A stretch of DNA of 64,000 nucleotides from Sediminibacterium sp. (lineage in GTDB: Bacteria > Bacteroidota > Bacteroidia > Chitinophagales > Chitinophagaceae). Below are positions 8,689-17,014 of this stretch, piece after piece (the stretch's first letter is position 1; every line of letters begins with the position of its first letter). The notes under the pieces were generated by a model. It was not told where the DNA came from and made no database searches. It saw nothing but the letters and a program-made list of their open reading frames with translations. Made by a program: the position numbers and the translations under genes. Where the stretch lies: positions 23,514 to 87,513 of the forward strand of contig QYPL01000003.1 of NCBI GenBank assembly GCA_007280515.1. The letters run 5' to 3'.

Positions 8689-9639
8689 TTATTCTTTCTC
8701 CATTATTTTTTTCCAAAGTGCTGGAATACGACGAATCCAAACTAGTTCTCTTCTTTTAATAGAAGCATCTTCGGCAGGAAATCCCATATATACTTTATTA
8801 CCTTCTATACTTGATAAAACAGCTGCTTGAGATAAGACCACTGCGTTCTCTCCAATAGTTAATGTTTTATTCACCCCAGCTTGACCCCAAATAGTCACCC
8901 CCGATTTTATTTTAACCCCTCCCGCAATACCCACTTGAGCTGCAAATAAACAATTGGCCTCAATTTGAGTATCATGTCCAATATGTACCATGTTGTCAAT
9001 TTTGGTGCCCATACCTATAATAGTATCACCGCTCACGCCTCTATCTACTGTACAGCAGGCGCCTATTTCCACCTTGTTTTCGATAATAACCCTACCACAA
9101 CTTAGTAATTTTTTATACCAAGCGGCACGGTTCTTTTTGGTATTATAATAAAAGGCATCGCTGCCAATAACCGTATTTGCTTGTATAATAACATCATCTC
9201 CAATAATAGTGTCTGATAATATGCTTACGTTAGGGTAAATCAAGCAATTTTTTCCAATAATAACATTGGCTCCAATAAATACATGTGGCATTATTACAGT
9301 ACCCTCACCAATGATTGCATTTTCATGAATTGGGTTATCACTTATTTGCAAGGGTTTAAAGTGTTGCACAATTTTTATATAGGCTTCAAAGGGGTCTTCG
9401 CAATAGAGTAATGCCTTACCCGCTGGTAGGGCTACCTCTTTATTATTAATAATGATACAGCTAGCTGCACTATTTAAGCAAGTATCATAATATTTTGGAT
9501 GATCCACAAAGACAATATCACCGCTTTCCACTTGATGAATTTCATTCACACCAGTAATTTCTAAAGAGGTATTACCTATTAATTCAGAGGAGGTTAGGGT
9601 TGATAACCATTTAACCGAAATGGGTGCAGAAAGCTTCAT
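8689..9639 (-). CDS. LpxD-like UDP-3-O-acylglucosamine N-acyltransferase
   Basis: 316-aa left-handed beta-helix acyltransferase. An N-terminal LpxD-type domain (about residues 1-95) is followed by many hexapeptide turns of the [LIV]-G-x-x type (IIGEGTVIMPHVFIGANVII and so on), with the catalytic His probably in NMVHIGHDTQI. LpxD adds the N-linked hydroxyacyl chain in lipid A synthesis. It is shorter than classical LpxD (about 340 aa) and is not next to lpxC, fabZ or lpxA; Bacteroidota often carry a second stand-alone LpxD-like paralogue, so it may not be the main lipid A enzyme. A TACCTTTG -7 box lies 22 bp upstream of the start. Confidence 0.83.
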   Translation of the reverse strand: MKLSAPISVKWLSTLTSSELIGNTSLEITGVNEIHQVESGDIVFVDHPKYYDTCLNSAASCIIINNKEVALPAGKALLYCEDPFEAYIKIVQHFKPLQISDNPIHENAIIGEGTVIMPHVFIGANVIIGKNCLIYPNVSILSDTIIGDDVIIQANTVIGSDAFYYNTKKNRAAWYKKLLSCGRVIIENKVEIGACCTVDRGVSGDTIIGMGTKIDNMVHIGHDTQIEANCLFAAQVGIAGGVKIKSGVTIWGQAGVNKTLTIGENAVVLSQAAVLSSIEGNKVYMGFPAEDASIKRRELVWIRRIPALWKKIMEKE

Positions 9640-9660
9640 AAGTATGTTTTTGGCCTAAAT

Positions 9661-9668
9661 CAAAGGTA
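9661..9668 (-). promoter_or_regulatory. Candidate -7 promoter element for the LpxD-like gene
   Basis: On the minus strand this reads TACCTTTG, an exact fit to TAnnTTTG, 21 bp before the start codon at 9639. The -33 region is only T-rich. Confidence 0.45.
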
Positions 9669-10073
9669 ATACCCCTTTTTTATAAAAAAATCTTTTTCAC
9701 CTATTTCTCTATAAAAAGAAGCCCTAATTGTATAATAAGCTTATAATAAAAGTAAAATTATTATGTGTAGGGTGTAAAAATGACATCTTCCAAAACCCTT
9801 TATTCATCATTGTTTCAGACCTTTAATAAAAAAATTAGCAAAGAGAATATTTTTATAAACTTCAATAAATCACATCATCATTTAATTTTTATGTATAGTC
9901 AATTGTGCCCATTTGTGGATAACGTTAAAAAATTTGTTTAAAATAATTTTTGAATTAGAAAAAAGTATATTTAATATTGTGAAGGGAATTTGATTCCCGT
10001 ACTTACTAACCCATCTATATACGAGGTCCTCTTGAGCATTCAGGGGGACTTTGTTATTAAAAGAACTACTATA
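9669..10073. other. AT-rich intergenic region with one perfect DnaA box
   Basis: About 400 bp without a recognised gene. It holds one perfect DnaA-box sequence TGTGGATAA at 9914-9922 (TTATCCACA on the minus strand), followed by a very AT-rich tract of about 55 bp. An unsupported open frame of 53 codons (ATG 9780 to TAA 9941) is present but its product is not recognised and its base composition is that of the surrounding spacer. No second DnaA box was seen, so an origin cannot be claimed. Confidence 0.4.
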
Positions 10074-10658
10074 TTGAGCGACTACTATTTATTATATAAA
10101 CCCTTTCAAGTATTGTCGCAATTCACAACGACGGATAATAAATTATGCTTGAAAGATATTATTGAAGTTGCTAAAGATGTTTATCCCGTTGGCAGATTAG
10201 ATTATGATAGTGAAGGATTATTGTTTTTGACAAACGATACCAAAATGAATCATCAACTATTGCATCCAAGCTTTGAACATAAAAGAACTTACTGGGTACA
10301 AGTGGAAGGCGCTATAACATTAGAGGCTATTGAGCAGCTCACTAAGGGGGTATCTATTAATGTGAATGGAATTATGTATCAAAGCCAGCCTGCGGTGTTG
10401 AGTCTGTTAGAGCCCAATGTTACGGTACCTGAAAGAAACCCGTCCATTCGATTTAGAAAAAATATCCCTACCTCTTGGGCCCAGATTGAACTTACAGAAG
10501 GTAAGAATAGACAGGTACGCAAAATGTTTGCTGCAGTGAATTTCCCCGTACTTAGATTAATTCGCTCTCAAATAGGCAGTTTTACTATCTCGGGCATGCA
10601 GCCAAGCGATTTAATTAGTTTAAGTTATCCGGCCGTTCAAGAAGGCTTCTTTCGTTAA
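10074..10658 (+). CDS. RsuA/RluE-family rRNA pseudouridine synthase
   Basis: Pseudouridine synthase that isomerises uridine in rRNA. The catalytic Asp lies in VGRLDYDSEGLLFLTND, the hallmark of the RsuA/RluB/E/F family. Other family blocks are the N-terminal YYLLYKPFQVLSQFT and the C-terminal GKNRQVRKMFAAVNFPVLRLIR. There is no S4 domain, as in RluE (E. coli target U2457 of 23S rRNA), so RluE is the closest assignment. No ATG exists near the N-terminus: the frame can start at TTG 10074 (194 aa) or extend to TTG 9990 (222 aa). I chose 10074 because the conserved domain begins right after it; the upstream part has no family match I know. Confidence 0.88.
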   Translation: MSDYYLLYKPFQVLSQFTTTDNKLCLKDIIEVAKDVYPVGRLDYDSEGLLFLTNDTKMNHQLLHPSFEHKRTYWVQVEGAITLEAIEQLTKGVSINVNGIMYQSQPAVLSLLEPNVTVPERNPSIRFRKNIPTSWAQIELTEGKNRQVRKMFAAVNFPVLRLIRSQIGSFTISGMQPSDLISLSYPAVQEGFFR

Positions 10659-10681
10659 TTGACTGCTAAGTTTTACTTTTG
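10651..10681 (+). promoter_or_regulatory. Candidate promoter of lysS
   Basis: The -7 box TACTTTTG at 10674-10681 fits TAnnTTTG exactly. A TTCG at 10651-10654 lies 19 bp upstream, one mismatch from the -33 TTTG. The ATG of lysS follows 20 bp after the -7 box, so lysS can be transcribed apart from the pseudouridine synthase gene. Confidence 0.5.
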
Positions 10682-10700
10682 CAGTAATAATATAATATCA

Positions 10701-12221
10701 ATGAGTCAAACGCTATCAGAACAGGAAATTATAAGACGTGAAAAATTACAGCATTTAGAGGCGGCGGGTATTAATCCCTACCCAGCTCCTTTATATCCCG
10801 TTTCTCATTATTCTAATGATATTAAGGAAAACTATACCGAAGAAAATAAGGAAAACTATGCTGCTGTTTGTGTAGCGGGTAGAATTATGAGTGTGAATGA
10901 TAAGGGTAAAGTCATGTTTGTTAAAATACAAGATAATAAGGGCATTTTACAACTATATATAAAGAGAGATGAAATTTGCCCGGGTGATGACAAGTCTTAC
11001 TGGGATGCGATTACTAAAAACGGCATGGACCTAGGAGACATTATTGGATCAACTGGGTATGTATTTATTACAAAAACAGGAGAGATATCGGTTCATGCTA
11101 GCACTGTTACTTTATTAGCAAAATCTTTAAAGCCACTTCCGGTAGTGAAAAGAGATGAAGAAGGAAATGTATTTGATGCAGTCACCGATCCTGAATTTAG
11201 ATATCGTCAACGCTATGCCGATTTAATTATTAATCCTTCCGTAAAAGAAACTTTTGTAAAGCGTACTTTACTGATGGCTACTATTCGTGAATATTTAAAT
11301 AGTCGTGGTGCTTTAGAAGTAGACACGCCGGTACTTCAAGCTATCCCAGGAGGCGCTGCAGCAAGGCCTTTCACGACACATCATAATGCATTAGATGTTC
11401 CTTTTTATTTGCGTATTGCGAATGAATTGTATTTGAAAAGATTAATTGTGGGTGGATTCGAATGGGTATATGAGTTTAGTAGAAATTTTAGAAATGAAGG
11501 AATGGACCGTACGCATAATCCAGAGTTTACTGTTTTGGAATGGTATACGGCCTACAAGGATTATTTATGGATGATGGAAATTACTGAACAACTATTTGAA
11601 AAAATTGCGATAACCTTACATGGCAAAACCGAATTAACAGTGGGCGATAAAACTATAAATTTTAAAGCACCTTATAGACGCATTAGTATGATAGAGGCCA
11701 TTCAAGAAAATACAGGTATTGATATTACAGGTATGGACGAAGCAGCTTTAAGAGAAGTTTGTAAAAAATTACATATTGATGTAGCCCCTACTATTGGTAA
11801 GGGTAAATTAATAGATGAAATTTTTGGATCGACCAGCGAGCCTAAATATATACAGCCCACTTTCATCATTGATTATCCTATTGAAATGAGTCCGCTTACT
11901 AAAAAGCATCGTAGCAAGGAAGGTTTAGTGGAGCGTTTTGAATTAATGGTGAATGGTAAAGAATTAGCGAACGCGTATACAGAGTTAAATGATCCGATTG
12001 ATCAACGCAAGCGTTTCGAAGAGCAATTAGGCTTAATGGAGCGCGGCGATGATGAGGCCATGTTTATAGACCACGATTTTTTAAGAGCCCTAGAATACGG
12101 CATGCCACCTACTTCTGGTATTGGCATTGGTATAGATAGATTATGCATGATGATGTTGAACCAACCTTCTATTCAAGATGTGTTGTTCTTCCCTCAAATG
12201 CGCCCGGAGAGCTATGAATAA
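10701..12221 (+). CDS. lysS: Lysine--tRNA ligase (class II)
   Basis: 506-aa class II synthetase charging tRNA-Lys. The N-terminal OB-fold anticodon-binding domain covers about residues 50-170 (VAGRIMSVNDKGKVMFVKIQ). Class II motif 2 is FRNEGMDRTHNPEFTVLEWY and motif 3 is the C-terminal GIGIGIDRL. Length is almost identical to E. coli LysS (505). I start it at the ATG 10701, since the upstream 14 codons of the open frame cover the promoter and overlap the end of the previous gene. The stop codon is embedded in a perfect 15-bp inverted repeat. Confidence 0.97.
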   Translation: MSQTLSEQEIIRREKLQHLEAAGINPYPAPLYPVSHYSNDIKENYTEENKENYAAVCVAGRIMSVNDKGKVMFVKIQDNKGILQLYIKRDEICPGDDKSYWDAITKNGMDLGDIIGSTGYVFITKTGEISVHASTVTLLAKSLKPLPVVKRDEEGNVFDAVTDPEFRYRQRYADLIINPSVKETFVKRTLLMATIREYLNSRGALEVDTPVLQAIPGGAAARPFTTHHNALDVPFYLRIANELYLKRLIVGGFEWVYEFSRNFRNEGMDRTHNPEFTVLEWYTAYKDYLWMMEITEQLFEKIAITLHGKTELTVGDKTINFKAPYRRISMIEAIQENTGIDITGMDEAALREVCKKLHIDVAPTIGKGKLIDEIFGSTSEPKYIQPTFIIDYPIEMSPLTKKHRSKEGLVERFELMVNGKELANAYTELNDPIDQRKRFEEQLGLMERGDDEAMFIDHDFLRALEYGMPPTSGIGIGIDRLCMMMLNQPSIQDVLFFPQMRPESYE

Positions 12222-12250
12222 AAACTTAAAAAATGTAAGTTTTTATTCAT
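12214..12250. terminator. 15-bp perfect inverted repeat spanning the lysS stop codon
   Basis: Arms 12214-12228 and 12236-12250 are perfect reverse complements (ATGAATAAAAACTTA and its complement) with a 7-nt loop. The left arm contains the lysS TAA. The right arm supplies a T-run, so it can act as a terminator or 3'-end stabiliser for lysS. Confidence 0.6.
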
Positions 12251-12270
12251 TACGCCTCTTATGATTTTAA

Positions 12271-12299
12271 AAAAGGAGAACCCGAAGGTTCTCCTTTTT
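12271..12299 (+). terminator. Rho-independent terminator between lysS and the M20 hydrolase gene
   Basis: A 12-bp stem (AAAAGGAGAACC at 12271-12282 with its complement at 12287-12298), CGAA loop, and a T-run; A-run on the other side makes it bidirectional. It is enclosed by an outer 14-bp inverted repeat, CCTCTTATGATTTT at 12255-12268 and its complement at 12316-12329. Confidence 0.85.
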
Positions 12300-12333
12300 A
12301 TTTAGTTGCCTTGAAAAAATCATAAGAGGTTAA

Positions 12334-12373
12334 AGTAAAAGAAGCGTAAATTTTTTATTACGCATCTTTTACT
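12334..12373. terminator. 16-bp inverted repeat at the 3' end of the M20 hydrolase gene
   Basis: Arms 12334-12349 and 12358-12373 pair with one mismatch around an 8-nt A/T loop. It lies directly after the M20 gene stop (12376) on the minus strand and probably serves as its terminator. Confidence 0.55.
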
Positions 12374-12375
12374 AA

Positions 12376-13839
12376 CTAGTCTCTATAATTCAAAGCTGGT
12401 TTACGGTCGCCAAGTATTGCTTTATAATTATAGTTACCCTTTGCTTTATTAAATTCTTCGGTAGCCGTTTTAATAATATTCGCATTACTGAATAAATCAA
12501 TTGCGGTAAGTGCCATTGTTTTACTGGCTACTAGCATTCCTTTTGTACCAATCTCTGTTCCACCACAAGCCACCGCTTGCCAACTATGTGCAGGTGTTCC
12601 AGGTATCCAAGTAGCAGCGCTTAAACCTACAGTGGGCAAGGCATAGCTCACATCACCTACATCTGTTGAACCATCACCTGCATCAGGAATTATTTTTAAA
12701 GGTCTAATAGTTGCCGCTTCTTCCATAGGGGGTGCTTGACTAAAAAAACTTGTTTGTAATTTTTTACCAAATGCTTTTTCTTCTTCTGTATAAGTAACGC
12801 CTCCTACTTTTTCTAAGTTAGCTTGCATGACTTCTGCTAAAGTTCTGTTTAATAATAAATCATGGGTACCCCCAATAATTTCATACTTCATTGTAGTACC
12901 TGTTCCAATGGCACCACCTTCAGCAGCTTTAACTACTCTATCAAAAATGTCCATCACCTCTTTGCGTTTTGGATGACGTACATAATAATAGGCTTCTGCA
13001 AAATCAGGCACTACATTGGGTGCCTTACCACCATTAGTGATGATATAATGTATTCTTGTTTCTTGTGGAACGTGTTCGCGCATCATATTCACCATATTGT
13101 CCATCGCTTCTACTGCATCTAAAGAAGAACGACCTTGTTCAGGAGAAGCCGCTGCATGCGCCGATACACCATAGAATCTAAACTTTGCCGACTTATTTGC
13201 CAAGGCACTTGTCATGGTTACTTCATTAGCATTTCCTGGATGCCAATGTATCACGGCATCTACGCCATTAAATAAACCTGCACGTACCATATATACTTTA
13301 CCGCTTCCACCTTCTTCTGCAGGACAACCATATACTTTAATAGTTCCTTTTAGTTTTCCTGAAGCAATCAATTCTTTAATTGCAATACCTGCACCTACCG
13401 ATGCAGTGCCAAATAAATGATGACCACAACCATGGCCTGCATTTTTACCATCAATAGAATTTTTTTCTGGGCTAGCTGTTTGGGCTAAACCTGGAAGGGC
13501 ATCATATTCTGCAAGAATCCCAATCACAGGAGAACCGCTACCATAAGTAGCTAAAAAGGCAGTAGGTATTTCAGCAACACCTGTTTCTACTGTAAAGCCT
13601 GCTGCTTTTAAATTTTGTACATGTAGGGCAGCACTTTTATTTTCTTTATAGCCTACTTCTGCATATTCCCAAATTTGCAAGGCTGTTTTTTTATCTGCTT
13701 CATAAGCACTATTCAAAGCTGCAAGTGCTGCTTCTTTATTCGCATTCACTTGTTGTGCAGCAGGGTCCAGTTTATTTTTCTTCTGCGCTATTACTTGTAA
13801 ACTAAATAGCACGCATGCCAACATTAAAATTCTTTTCAT
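12376..13839 (-). CDS. Secreted M20 family amidohydrolase (AbgB-like)
   Basis: 487-aa zinc-dependent amidohydrolase with an N-terminal signal peptide (MKRILMLACVLFSLQVIAQ). M20 features are clear: AEYDALPG (metal Asp), GHGCGHHLFG (His ligands), AEEGGSGK (catalytic/metal Glu), and the lid region SAHAAASPEQGRSSLDAVE. Length and motif spacing resemble AbgB, the p-aminobenzoyl-glutamate hydrolase subunit, but the natural substrate here is unknown and an AbgA partner is not seen. The signal peptide, absent in E. coli AbgB, suggests a periplasmic peptide or amide scavenging role. It is the last gene of a minus-strand run gmk-SDR-M20, 41 bp after the SDR gene. Confidence 0.88.
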   Translation of the reverse strand: MKRILMLACVLFSLQVIAQKKNKLDPAAQQVNANKEAALAALNSAYEADKKTALQIWEYAEVGYKENKSAALHVQNLKAAGFTVETGVAEIPTAFLATYGSGSPVIGILAEYDALPGLAQTASPEKNSIDGKNAGHGCGHHLFGTASVGAGIAIKELIASGKLKGTIKVYGCPAEEGGSGKVYMVRAGLFNGVDAVIHWHPGNANEVTMTSALANKSAKFRFYGVSAHAAASPEQGRSSLDAVEAMDNMVNMMREHVPQETRIHYIITNGGKAPNVVPDFAEAYYYVRHPKRKEVMDIFDRVVKAAEGGAIGTGTTMKYEIIGGTHDLLLNRTLAEVMQANLEKVGGVTYTEEEKAFGKKLQTSFFSQAPPMEEAATIRPLKIIPDAGDGSTDVGDVSYALPTVGLSAATWIPGTPAHSWQAVACGGTEIGTKGMLVASKTMALTAIDLFSNANIIKTATEEFNKAKGNYNYKAILGDRKPALNYRD

Positions 13840-13880
13840 ACTTGTTTCTTTAAATTGAAATAAAAAATAATTTATAAATA

Positions 13881-14699
13881 TTATAAAAATAGGTCGTAAA
13901 ATAATTTAGCACCCGGTACTACTGAATAATGTGCTAAGTCGGTGATGCCTTCTGCGGCTAGCACTTCTTCGTCAGTAAATAATTTTCCACTGTAGGCTAA
14001 TTTTTCTTTACTTAAAATATAGAAGGCTGCATCTGCAATAATATCGGTGGTACGGCTCATATTGGCCAAGGCCTGTCCACCTAATAAATTACGCACAGCT
14101 GCTGTATCAATAGTGGTTCTAGGCCATAAAGAATTACAAGCAATATTATCATCTTTAAATTCTTCTGCCCAGCCCAAGGTCATCATACTCATATCGTATT
14201 TTGAAATGGTATAAGCTACATGTGGTCCTAACCATTTTGGAGCTAAATTAATAGGGGGCGATAAAGTTAAAATATGTGCATGATTCGATTTTCTTAAATA
14301 AGGTAGCGCATGTTGAACCATTAAAAAAGTACCGCGTACATTAATGCTATGCATTAAATCAAATCGCTTACTAGGCGTGCTTGCGGTATCTGTTAATTGA
14401 ATAGCACTTGCATTATTAATAAGTATATCAATGCCTCCAAATTTTTCTACTGTCAATTTCACCGCAGTAGCAATTTGCGCTTCGTCTCTAATATCTACTT
14501 GAACGGCTAAAGCCTTTACCCCTAAGGCTTCTACTTCAGCAGCGGCTGTAAAAATAGTTCCTCCTAAGCGAGGGTCTTCTTCCACCGATTTTGCAGCAAT
14601 AACAATATTAGCGCCTGCTGCCGCTAGTTTTAAAGCCATTGCTTTTCCAATTCCTCTGCTGCCGCCTGTGATAAAAACGGTTTTTCCTTGTAATGACAT
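13881..14699 (-). CDS. SDR family oxidoreductase (HSDL2-like)
   Basis: 272-aa classical short-chain dehydrogenase. Cofactor motif TGGSRGIGKAM at residues about 11-21, NNAS motif in the middle of the fold, and catalytic YTISK. The long loop after strand 2 (AAKSVEEDPRLGGTIFTAA) is typical of hydroxysteroid dehydrogenase-like protein 2 and its bacterial relatives, for which the substrate is not well established. It lacks the SCP2 domain found in animal HSDL2. It lies between gmk (50 bp upstream) and the M20 hydrolase gene. Confidence 0.88.
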   Translation of the reverse strand: MSLQGKTVFITGGSRGIGKAMALKLAAAGANIVIAAKSVEEDPRLGGTIFTAAAEVEALGVKALAVQVDIRDEAQIATAVKLTVEKFGGIDILINNASAIQLTDTASTPSKRFDLMHSINVRGTFLMVQHALPYLRKSNHAHILTLSPPINLAPKWLGPHVAYTISKYDMSMMTLGWAEEFKDDNIACNSLWPRTTIDTAAVRNLLGGQALANMSRTTDIIADAAFYILSKEKLAYSGKLFTDEEVLAAEGITDLAHYSVVPGAKLFYDLFL

Positions 14700-14749
14700 A
14701 TTTATTTATTTATTAGTTTAAAACAAAATTTAATAAGTACTATCGAAAT

Positions 14750-15325
14750 TTATTTTTGTAAAAAAGTAGTAATTAGTTTTTCAGTTTCGCTACAAGCTAA
14801 GGCTAAATCACTGTTTTGTATGATGGCGTTAAACTGGTTACTAAAACTTATTTCATAAGCTGCTTTATCTAATCGCACTTGTAAACTCTCCGTTGTCTCT
14901 GTTTTTCTATTTTCCAAGCGCTCTTTTAAAATTTCAATAGAGGGAGGCATAATAAAAATAGATAAACAATTAGCGCCTATTTGTTTTTGAACGCTAATGG
15001 CACCTTTGACATCAATATCTAAAACAGGAGTTTTCCCTAAATTCCAAATACGGGTTAACTCCGATTGTAAAGTACCATAATAAACCCCTTCATATACCAT
15101 TTCGTATTCTAAAAAATTGTTTTGATGGATATGCCCTTCAAATGTAGCCAAAGAGATAAAATGATATTCAACCCCCTGTTTTTCATTGCCCCTTGGCGCT
15201 CTTGTGGTGGCCGACACCGAAAAGGATAATAGCGGCATTTGCTTTAATAAATAAGCCGCGATGGATGTTTTTCCTGCGCCCGAAGGAGCGGTTAAAATAA
15301 TGACTTTATGGAGGGCTTCAGACAT
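14750..15325 (-). CDS. gmk: Guanylate kinase
   Basis: 191-aa cytoplasmic kinase converting GMP and ATP to GDP and ADP. P-loop APSGAGKTS near the N-terminus, the GMP-binding region SATTRAPRGNEKQGVEYHFIS and the DIDVKGA segment are all conserved. The length is that of typical bacterial Gmk. It leads a probable minus-strand operon with the SDR and M20 genes and is divergent from the S10 peptidase gene across 147 bp. Confidence 0.96.
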   Translation of the reverse strand: MSEALHKVIILTAPSGAGKTSIAAYLLKQMPLLSFSVSATTRAPRGNEKQGVEYHFISLATFEGHIHQNNFLEYEMVYEGVYYGTLQSELTRIWNLGKTPVLDIDVKGAISVQKQIGANCLSIFIMPPSIEILKERLENRKTETTESLQVRLDKAAYEISFSNQFNAIIQNSDLALACSETEKLITTFLQK

Positions 15326-15472
15326 CCTTTGAGGTTTAAGCGGTGTAGTTTTTCTTCGCTCTAAATTACATAAATACTACCTAAATAAATAATTATACTG
15401 GGGGCTAGTAAAAATCTAATTATTATGTATATTTAGCAGTAGAAAAAATTAATTCTAACTAATAATAGCCTT

Positions 15473-17011
15473 ATGCAAAAACAATTATTTACGTATTTAT
15501 TAGTGCTACTAGCTTTTTTAGCGCAAGCACAAAAGCCTGCCGAGGTGCCAGCGGCTAAACCTGCCACTAAATTGGAAGATAAAAACCCAAGTTTTAAAAG
15601 AGAACTTTCTTTAGAAGCTAAAACTGAAAATAAGGGGGAAGTAACTATTAAAGGACAAAAAGTGCCTTATAAAGTAACAGCAAGTACGCAACCGGTATGG
15701 GATGAAGAAGGGAAAGCCGTTGCAGGCTTATTTTATGTGTACTATGAGCGCACCGATGTAACCAATAAAGAAACAAGACCCTTGGTTATTTCATTCAATG
15801 GTGGACCAGGTACCGCCAGTGTTTGGATGCACTTGGGATATACAGGGCCTAAAAAATTAAAAATAGATGATGAAGGATATCCCATTCAACCCTATGGATT
15901 TGAAGAAAATCCACAGTCATTATTAGATGTAGCAGATATTGTTTATGTAGACCCAGTGAACACAGGCTTTTCAAGAATTTTAGAAAAGGCAACTCCAGGA
16001 TCAAAATTTTTTGGTGTAAACGCAGACATTAAATATTTAGCAGACTGGATTAATACATTTGTTGGAAGACAAAAAAGATGGGCTTCTCCTAAATTTTTAA
16101 TTGGAGAAAGTTATGGCACTAATCGTGTGTCTGGATTGTCATTGGAATTACAGAACAGACACTGGATGTTTTTAAATGGAGTTATATTGGTTTCACCAAC
16201 CGATCTTGGATTAAAGCGTGATGCAGTATCAAGTGCCGCATTGCGTATTCCTTATATGGCAGCAACTGCATGGCATCATAAAAAATTAAATACAGTATAT
16301 CAGTCTAAGGAATTAGAAAAATATTTACCAGAAGTAGAAGCATTTGCAATCAACGAACTCATGCCTGCATTAGCACAAGGTGGGGCATTGGCAGCAGAAA
16401 AGCGCAAAGCGATAGTGAAAAAAATTGCTGGCTATATAGGTTTAAATGAAACAGTAGTAGCAGAACAAAATATGGAAGTGCCATTTGATTATTTCTGGAA
16501 AGAGTTATTGCGTGATCAAGGTAAAACAGTTGGAAGATTGGATTCAAGATACATTGGTATAGATAAAAAGAATGCAGGACAAAGACCAGATTACAATGCA
16601 GAGTTGTTGTCATGGGAGCATTCGTTCACACCAGCAATCAATATGTATTTAAGAGATGAGCTAGGCTATAAGACAGATTTGAATTATTATATTTTTGGTC
16701 CAGTAGGGCCATGGGATAACAGCAATAACAATACAGGAGATGACTTACGTCAAGCGATGATGGAAAATCCGTATTTAAATTTATTGGTGCAATCGGGTTA
16801 TTACGATGGTGCTTGTGATTATTTCAATGCAAAATATAATATGTGGCAAATGGATCCTGCTGGAAAAATTCAAGACAGAATGTTTTGGGAAGGATACCGC
16901 AGTGGTCATATGATGTACTTGCGTAAAGAAGATTTAGCGACTAGCAATGATCACCTTAGAGCCTTTATTAAAAAGAGCATACCCAAACTTGGCACACCTG
17001 CCAAGTTCTAA
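15473..17011 (+). CDS. Secreted S10 family serine carboxypeptidase
   Basis: 512-aa alpha/beta hydrolase of peptidase family S10, exported through a clear signal peptide (residues 1-20, ending in LAQAQ). The oxyanion segment is NGGPGTAS (about residues 109-116), the nucleophile is Ser213 in GESYGT, the Asp is in YDGACDY and the His in RSGHMMYL near the C-terminus. It should remove C-terminal residues from peptides in the periplasm or outside the cell. It is convergent with murA, with only 3 bp between the stop codons. Confidence 0.92.
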   Translation: MQKQLFTYLLVLLAFLAQAQKPAEVPAAKPATKLEDKNPSFKRELSLEAKTENKGEVTIKGQKVPYKVTASTQPVWDEEGKAVAGLFYVYYERTDVTNKETRPLVISFNGGPGTASVWMHLGYTGPKKLKIDDEGYPIQPYGFEENPQSLLDVADIVYVDPVNTGFSRILEKATPGSKFFGVNADIKYLADWINTFVGRQKRWASPKFLIGESYGTNRVSGLSLELQNRHWMFLNGVILVSPTDLGLKRDAVSSAALRIPYMAATAWHHKKLNTVYQSKELEKYLPEVEAFAINELMPALAQGGALAAEKRKAIVKKIAGYIGLNETVVAEQNMEVPFDYFWKELLRDQGKTVGRLDSRYIGIDKKNAGQRPDYNAELLSWEHSFTPAINMYLRDELGYKTDLNYYIFGPVGPWDNSNNNTGDDLRQAMMENPYLNLLVQSGYYDGACDYFNAKYNMWQMDPAGKIQDRMFWEGYRSGHMMYLRKEDLATSNDHLRAFIKKSIPKLGTPAKF

Positions 17012-17014
17012 AAA

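Noticed and set aside
9669..10073. Chromosomal origin of replication
   Set aside because: Only one perfect DnaA box is seen and no dnaA, dnaN or clear cluster is nearby; kept as a low-interest finding only.
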